Assembly: GCF_009728735.1 (NCBI RefSeq)
Contig: NZ_CP024636.1
Span: forward strand, 3,262,155-3,326,154
Source of the DNA: Pantoea phytobeneficialis
Lineage (GTDB): Bacteria; Pseudomonadota; Gammaproteobacteria; Enterobacterales; Enterobacteriaceae
Direction of reading: 5' to 3'
Length of the DNA: 64,000 nucleotides
A model generated the notes under the pieces. It did not search any database, was not told where the DNA came from, and saw nothing but the letters and a program-made list of their open reading frames with translations. Shown here piece after piece: positions 61,972 through 64,000 of this stretch (position 1 is the first letter of the stretch; each line of letters starts with the position of its first letter). The position numbers and the translations under genes are program-made.

Positions 61972-62322
61972 TTAAAAAAGTAGAGTGGTCGTTATGGTAA
62001 ATAAATAGAACTTGATCTTCAACCATCCTGTCGTTTCATGTGGTAGACTTCGTATGAAGTCATAATGTTCTGATTTCATGTTTCTAACAGTAAAACTGCC
62101 TTTTCTGACAATGAGTGGCAAGAAGAAATATAAATCTTTTTGGAAGGTAAAGAAAGCCCCTCCATTCTGAGCAAGGGTCATTCCATTGGGTAAGTATCCA
62201 GATTTTTCACGAAAGAGAGTACATAACATAATGTGTCTTTCGGTTTTTAACGCGGAATATCCATATGTTGTGATTGTAGAGGCGAGAAATAACGAAAATA
62301 AAATAGCAGATACAACGTTCAT
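61972..62322 (-). CDS. Hypothetical membrane-anchored protein, candidate immunity protein
   Basis: 116 residues. One N-terminal hydrophobic segment (VVSAILFSLFLASTITTYGY) would anchor or export the protein, and a hydrophobic tail follows (FYLFTITTTLLF). The middle has no known motif. Its ATG lies one base after the stop of the broken effector gene upstream, so it would be translationally coupled. This position and topology suit a periplasm-facing immunity protein, but that is inference. The base composition is AT-rich relative to the core genes, pointing to transfer. Confidence 0.5.
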   Translation of the reverse strand: MNVVSAILFSLFLASTITTYGYSALKTERHIMLCTLFREKSGYLPNGMTLAQNGGAFFTFQKDLYFFLPLIVRKGSFTVRNMKSEHYDFIRSLPHETTGWLKIKFYLFTITTTLLF

Positions 62323-62323
62323 G

Positions 62324-62540
62324 TCATTTACCTACCGAATTATAGAAAAGTTCACCAAGGTATTCGCCTTTATCTGAAGCGTATTCCAATATAACCACCA
62401 GCAAGTCCTCCAGAGAAGCGACCAATCTCGGTGTATTTTTTCTTAGAACATTCATCTTCCCGGCCAATTGAGCAAGCCTCATCGATTTCATTAATTGAGT
62501 GAATTGCATGTTGTTCTGGTTCTGACTGAAATTTTGGCAT
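62324..62540 (-). pseudogene. Frameshifted remnant of a glycine-zipper protein downstream of PAAR
   Basis: From the ATG at 62540 (minus strand) the frame reads MPKFQSEPEQH, later KKYTEIGRFSGGLAGGYIG, then goes off into IRFR and stops at 62370 after 56 codons. Just before that stop another frame continues EYASDKGEYLGELFYNSVGK to a stop at 62324. The two halves look like the start, glycine-zipper membrane segment and tail (GEYLGE) of one PAAR-linked effector that lost internal sequence and frame. Taken alone, the second frame could be called a 61-residue ORF from 62509, but its N-terminal half is out of the natural frame. Confidence 0.55.
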
Positions 62541-62555
62541 TAATGCGGCTGGAGC

Positions 62556-62844
62556 CTAAGCCGCTAAACCAGTCTCTCGCGAGACAGGGGGTTCTTCTTT
62601 CACATAGCCAGGATAAGCGTTAGACGGTGTGATTTTAGCCTTGCAAGGACATGAACTGTGGCTATCAAGCGATCCGGCAATACGTTTTTTATCGGGGCCG
62701 CTGGTGTAAAAAGGTATGCCTCCGATAATCTTGTAGGTCTTACCATCTTTCCCACAGGTAACAGGATCGCCTTCTTGCGTCTGCGGTGATTTTGCCGCCG
62801 CATGACGTCCTGTCTCCCTGACAAAGCACAATTCCTTTTGCCAT
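62556..62844 (-). pseudogene. Frameshifted PAAR-repeat protein (type VI secretion spike tip)
   Basis: The ATG at 62844 has GAAGGA just upstream and begins MAKGIVLCQGDRTSCGGKI, a classic PAAR start, but this frame stops after 34 codons. From about 62784 the next frame continues EGDPVTCGKDGKTYKIIGG and then IAGSLDSHSSCPCKAKI to a stop at 62556. The second half of a PAAR fold is therefore fused out of frame, with about 15 codons apparently deleted at the junction (62771-62784). An uninterrupted 99-codon frame from 62855 exists but lacks a ribosome site and reads nonsense at its N-terminus. No other type VI genes are in the window. Confidence 0.7.
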
Positions 62845-62928
62845 AAATCCTTCATCTTGTTGTGGGAATAATCTCGGTGGTCATTTTACAAGCAACGACC
62901 ACATGCGCAATGTGTATTTGTTTTCAAT

Positions 62929-62988
62929 CGTAGTGCTGCGATTTATCACACGAACTTGAAGTTTTACGCGATAAATCGCGCCGCTACG
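62929..62988. repeat. Palindromic intergenic element, copy 5 (left arm degenerate)
   Basis: The right arm GCGATAAATCGCGCCGCTAC is identical to the perfect copies. The left arm CGTAGTGCTGCGATTTATCA carries several changes. It lies between the PAAR remnant and the thi riboswitch. Confidence 0.82.
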
Positions 62989-63078
62989 CAACGTATGGGG
63001 GAAAAAGCCCAGCGGTATATTGAGCAGGGCGGGCTTGCGTCAGCAAGTCACTTGCCCTAATCTGCCAGTCATATAAAT

Positions 63079-63157
63079 GACTCGGGGTGCCCTTCCTTGT
63101 GAAGGCTGAGAAATACCCGTACCACCTGATCTGGATAATGCCAGCGTAGGGAAGTCA
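63079..63157 (+). promoter_or_regulatory. TPP riboswitch (THI element) of thiMD
   Basis: The conserved pieces occur in order: ACTCGGGGTGCCC, GGCTGAGAAATACCCGTA, ACCTGATCTGGATAATGCCA and GCGTAGGGAAGT. The element ends 45 bases before thiM, and a downstream stem near the GGGAGC ribosome site would allow translational control, as in E. coli thiM. Confidence 0.97.
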
Positions 63158-63202
63158 GATGCCTGACCGCATTCGCCTTCTTGATCGCCGGTTGGGAGCT
63201 TT

Positions 63203-63988
63203 ATGAAACAACCTGACCTTCTTTCCTCCGCGCAACTCGCGCACTCGCTTCAGTTACTGCATCAACATGCTTCGCTGGTACATTGCATGACCAATGATGT
63301 GGTACAGACCTTTACCGCTAATGTCCTGTTGGCACTGCGTGCCTCACCTGCCATGGTGATCGACGCTGATGAGGCCGCACAGTTCAGCGGTTATGCCGAT
63401 GCTCTGCTCATTAACGTGGGTACGTTGACGCGCGATCGCAGCATCGCCATGCAGGCTGCGGTAGAGGCGGCAAACCGTGCCGGCACACCCTGGACGCTCG
63501 ACCCGGTCGCGGTGGGCGCGTTAACCTTTCGCACCGAATTTTGTCAGCAGCTATTGACCCAGCAACCGGCAGCCATCCGTGGCAACGCCTCGGAAATCCT
63601 TGCCCTGGCGAACCAGGCGGCGGGCGGGCGTGGCGTGGACAGCTTGCATCAGGCTGACGCCGCACTCAGCGCTGCTCAACAGTTGGCGCACGATTACCGC
63701 AGCATTGTGGCGGTAACCGGCGAAGTGGATTACGTTACCGATGGTCAGCATACCTTTGCCATCCCGGGCGGCAGCCCACTGATGACACGCGTAGTGGGGA
63801 CAGGTTGTGCGCTGTCGGCAGTGGTGGCGGCTTTTGCCAGCCTGCCGGGTGAACGTCTGCAACATGTGGCGGCAGCTTGTCGGGTCATGTCACTGGCCGG
63901 TGAACGGGCGGCACGTCAGGTCCAGGGGCCGGGCAGCTTTGTTGCTGCCTTTTTGGATGCGCTGTGGACACTGGAGGTGACGCCATGA
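63203..63988 (+). CDS. thiM: Hydroxyethylthiazole kinase ThiM
   Basis: 261 residues. It phosphorylates the thiazole alcohol in thiamine salvage. Family blocks are [19 protein letters not shown] near the start, [22 protein letters not shown] and the catalytic [15 protein letters not shown]. It is controlled by the TPP riboswitch directly upstream and overlaps thiD by four bases. Confidence 0.96.
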   Translation: MKQPDLLSSAQLAHSLQLLHQHASLVHCMTNDVVQTFTANVLLALRASPAMVIDADEAAQFSGYADALLINVGTLTRDRSIAMQAAVEAANRAGTPWTLDPVAVGALTFRTEFCQQLLTQQPAAIRGNASEILALANQAAGGRGVDSLHQADAALSAAQQLAHDYRSIVAVTGEVDYVTDGQHTFAIPGGSPLMTRVVGTGCALSAVVAAFASLPGERLQHVAAACRVMSLAGERAARQVQGPGSFVAAFLDALWTLEVTP

Positions 63989-64000
63989 AACGTATTAACG
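63985..64000 (+). CDS. thiD: ThiD hydroxymethylpyrimidine (phosphate) kinase, first codons only
   Basis: ATG 63985 overlaps the thiM stop (ATGA). The only visible residues, MKRIN, match the E. coli ThiD start, and thiMD is the conserved order. The gene runs out of the window. Confidence 0.8.

Noticed and set aside
62600..62824. A 74-codon frame inside the PAAR remnant
   Set aside because: Arg-rich nonsense in the third frame; no start signal.
62556..62855. Treating the 99-codon frame starting at 62855 as an intact small protein
   Set aside because: Its start lacks a ribosome site and its first third is the wrong frame of a recognisable PAAR N-terminus.

Overview
The window looks like chromosome of an enterobacterium of the Erwiniaceae, most probably Pantoea or a close relative. 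Protein by protein it matches the E. coli K-12 segments around mrp-metG, yohJK-cdd-sanA, mglBAC-galS, folE-yeiG-lysP-yeiEH-nfo, fruBKA-yeiP-yeiR-lpxT-mepS and yejABEF-rsuA-rplY-yejKLM-proL. The accessory genes (arsBC, a chitobiase/chitoporin pair, ahpCF between mrp and thiMD) and an abundant palindromic repeat fit Pantoea better than Escherichia. The genus is inferred from gene order and protein similarity recalled from memory, not from a search.

Layout. 1-1.8 kb: truncated arsB, arsC and tRNA-Pro(GGG). 1.9-18.1 kb: envelope and information-processing genes (yejM, yejL, yejK, rplY, radD, rsuA, bcr, yejG), the yejABEF peptide/microcin C importer, the c-di-GMP phosphodiesterase pdeN and the murein hydrolase mepS. 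18.6-25.6 kb: lpxT, the COG0523 GTPase yeiR behind a perfect Zur-type box, efpL, yeiW and the Cra-controlled fructose PTS operon fruBKA. 25.6-32.2 kb: nfo, the divergent yeiH/yeiE pair, lysP, then a Fur-box-preceded ferric-siderophore permease and ATPase where E. coli has cirA. 32.2-38.4 kb: yeiG and frmA as a formaldehyde-detoxification pair, a divergent LysR/MFS pair, folE and yeiB. 38.5-43.6 kb: galS and mglBAC, each preceded by a gal-type operator next to a CRP site. 43.6-49.2 kb: sanA, maeA, cdd, yohJK and a DUF559 endonuclease-fold gene that ends inside a tandem array of palindromes. 49.2-55.4 kb: metG, mrp, a GNAT protein and OxyR-type ahpCF. 55.4-61.2 kb: an AEC carrier, a 67-residue metal-ribbon protein behind a perfect FNR box, and a chitobiase plus chitoporin. 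61.2-64 kb: a DUF3606 protein, a decayed type VI PAAR/effector module with an intact downstream ORF, and a TPP riboswitch driving thiM-thiD.

Most of the window is conserved core. The parts that deserve a second look are the non-core seams: the broken PAAR locus near 62-63 kb, where both the PAAR and the effector reading frames are shifted; the 38-bp-period palindrome array joined to DUF559; five copies of a palindromic element sharing GTAGCGGCGCGATTTATCGC; the FNR-controlled small protein; the orphan iron importer; and the Zur box of yeiR. Global regulators whose sites can be read directly are Cra, CRP, GalR/GalS, Fur, Zur, OxyR, FNR and the TPP riboswitch.
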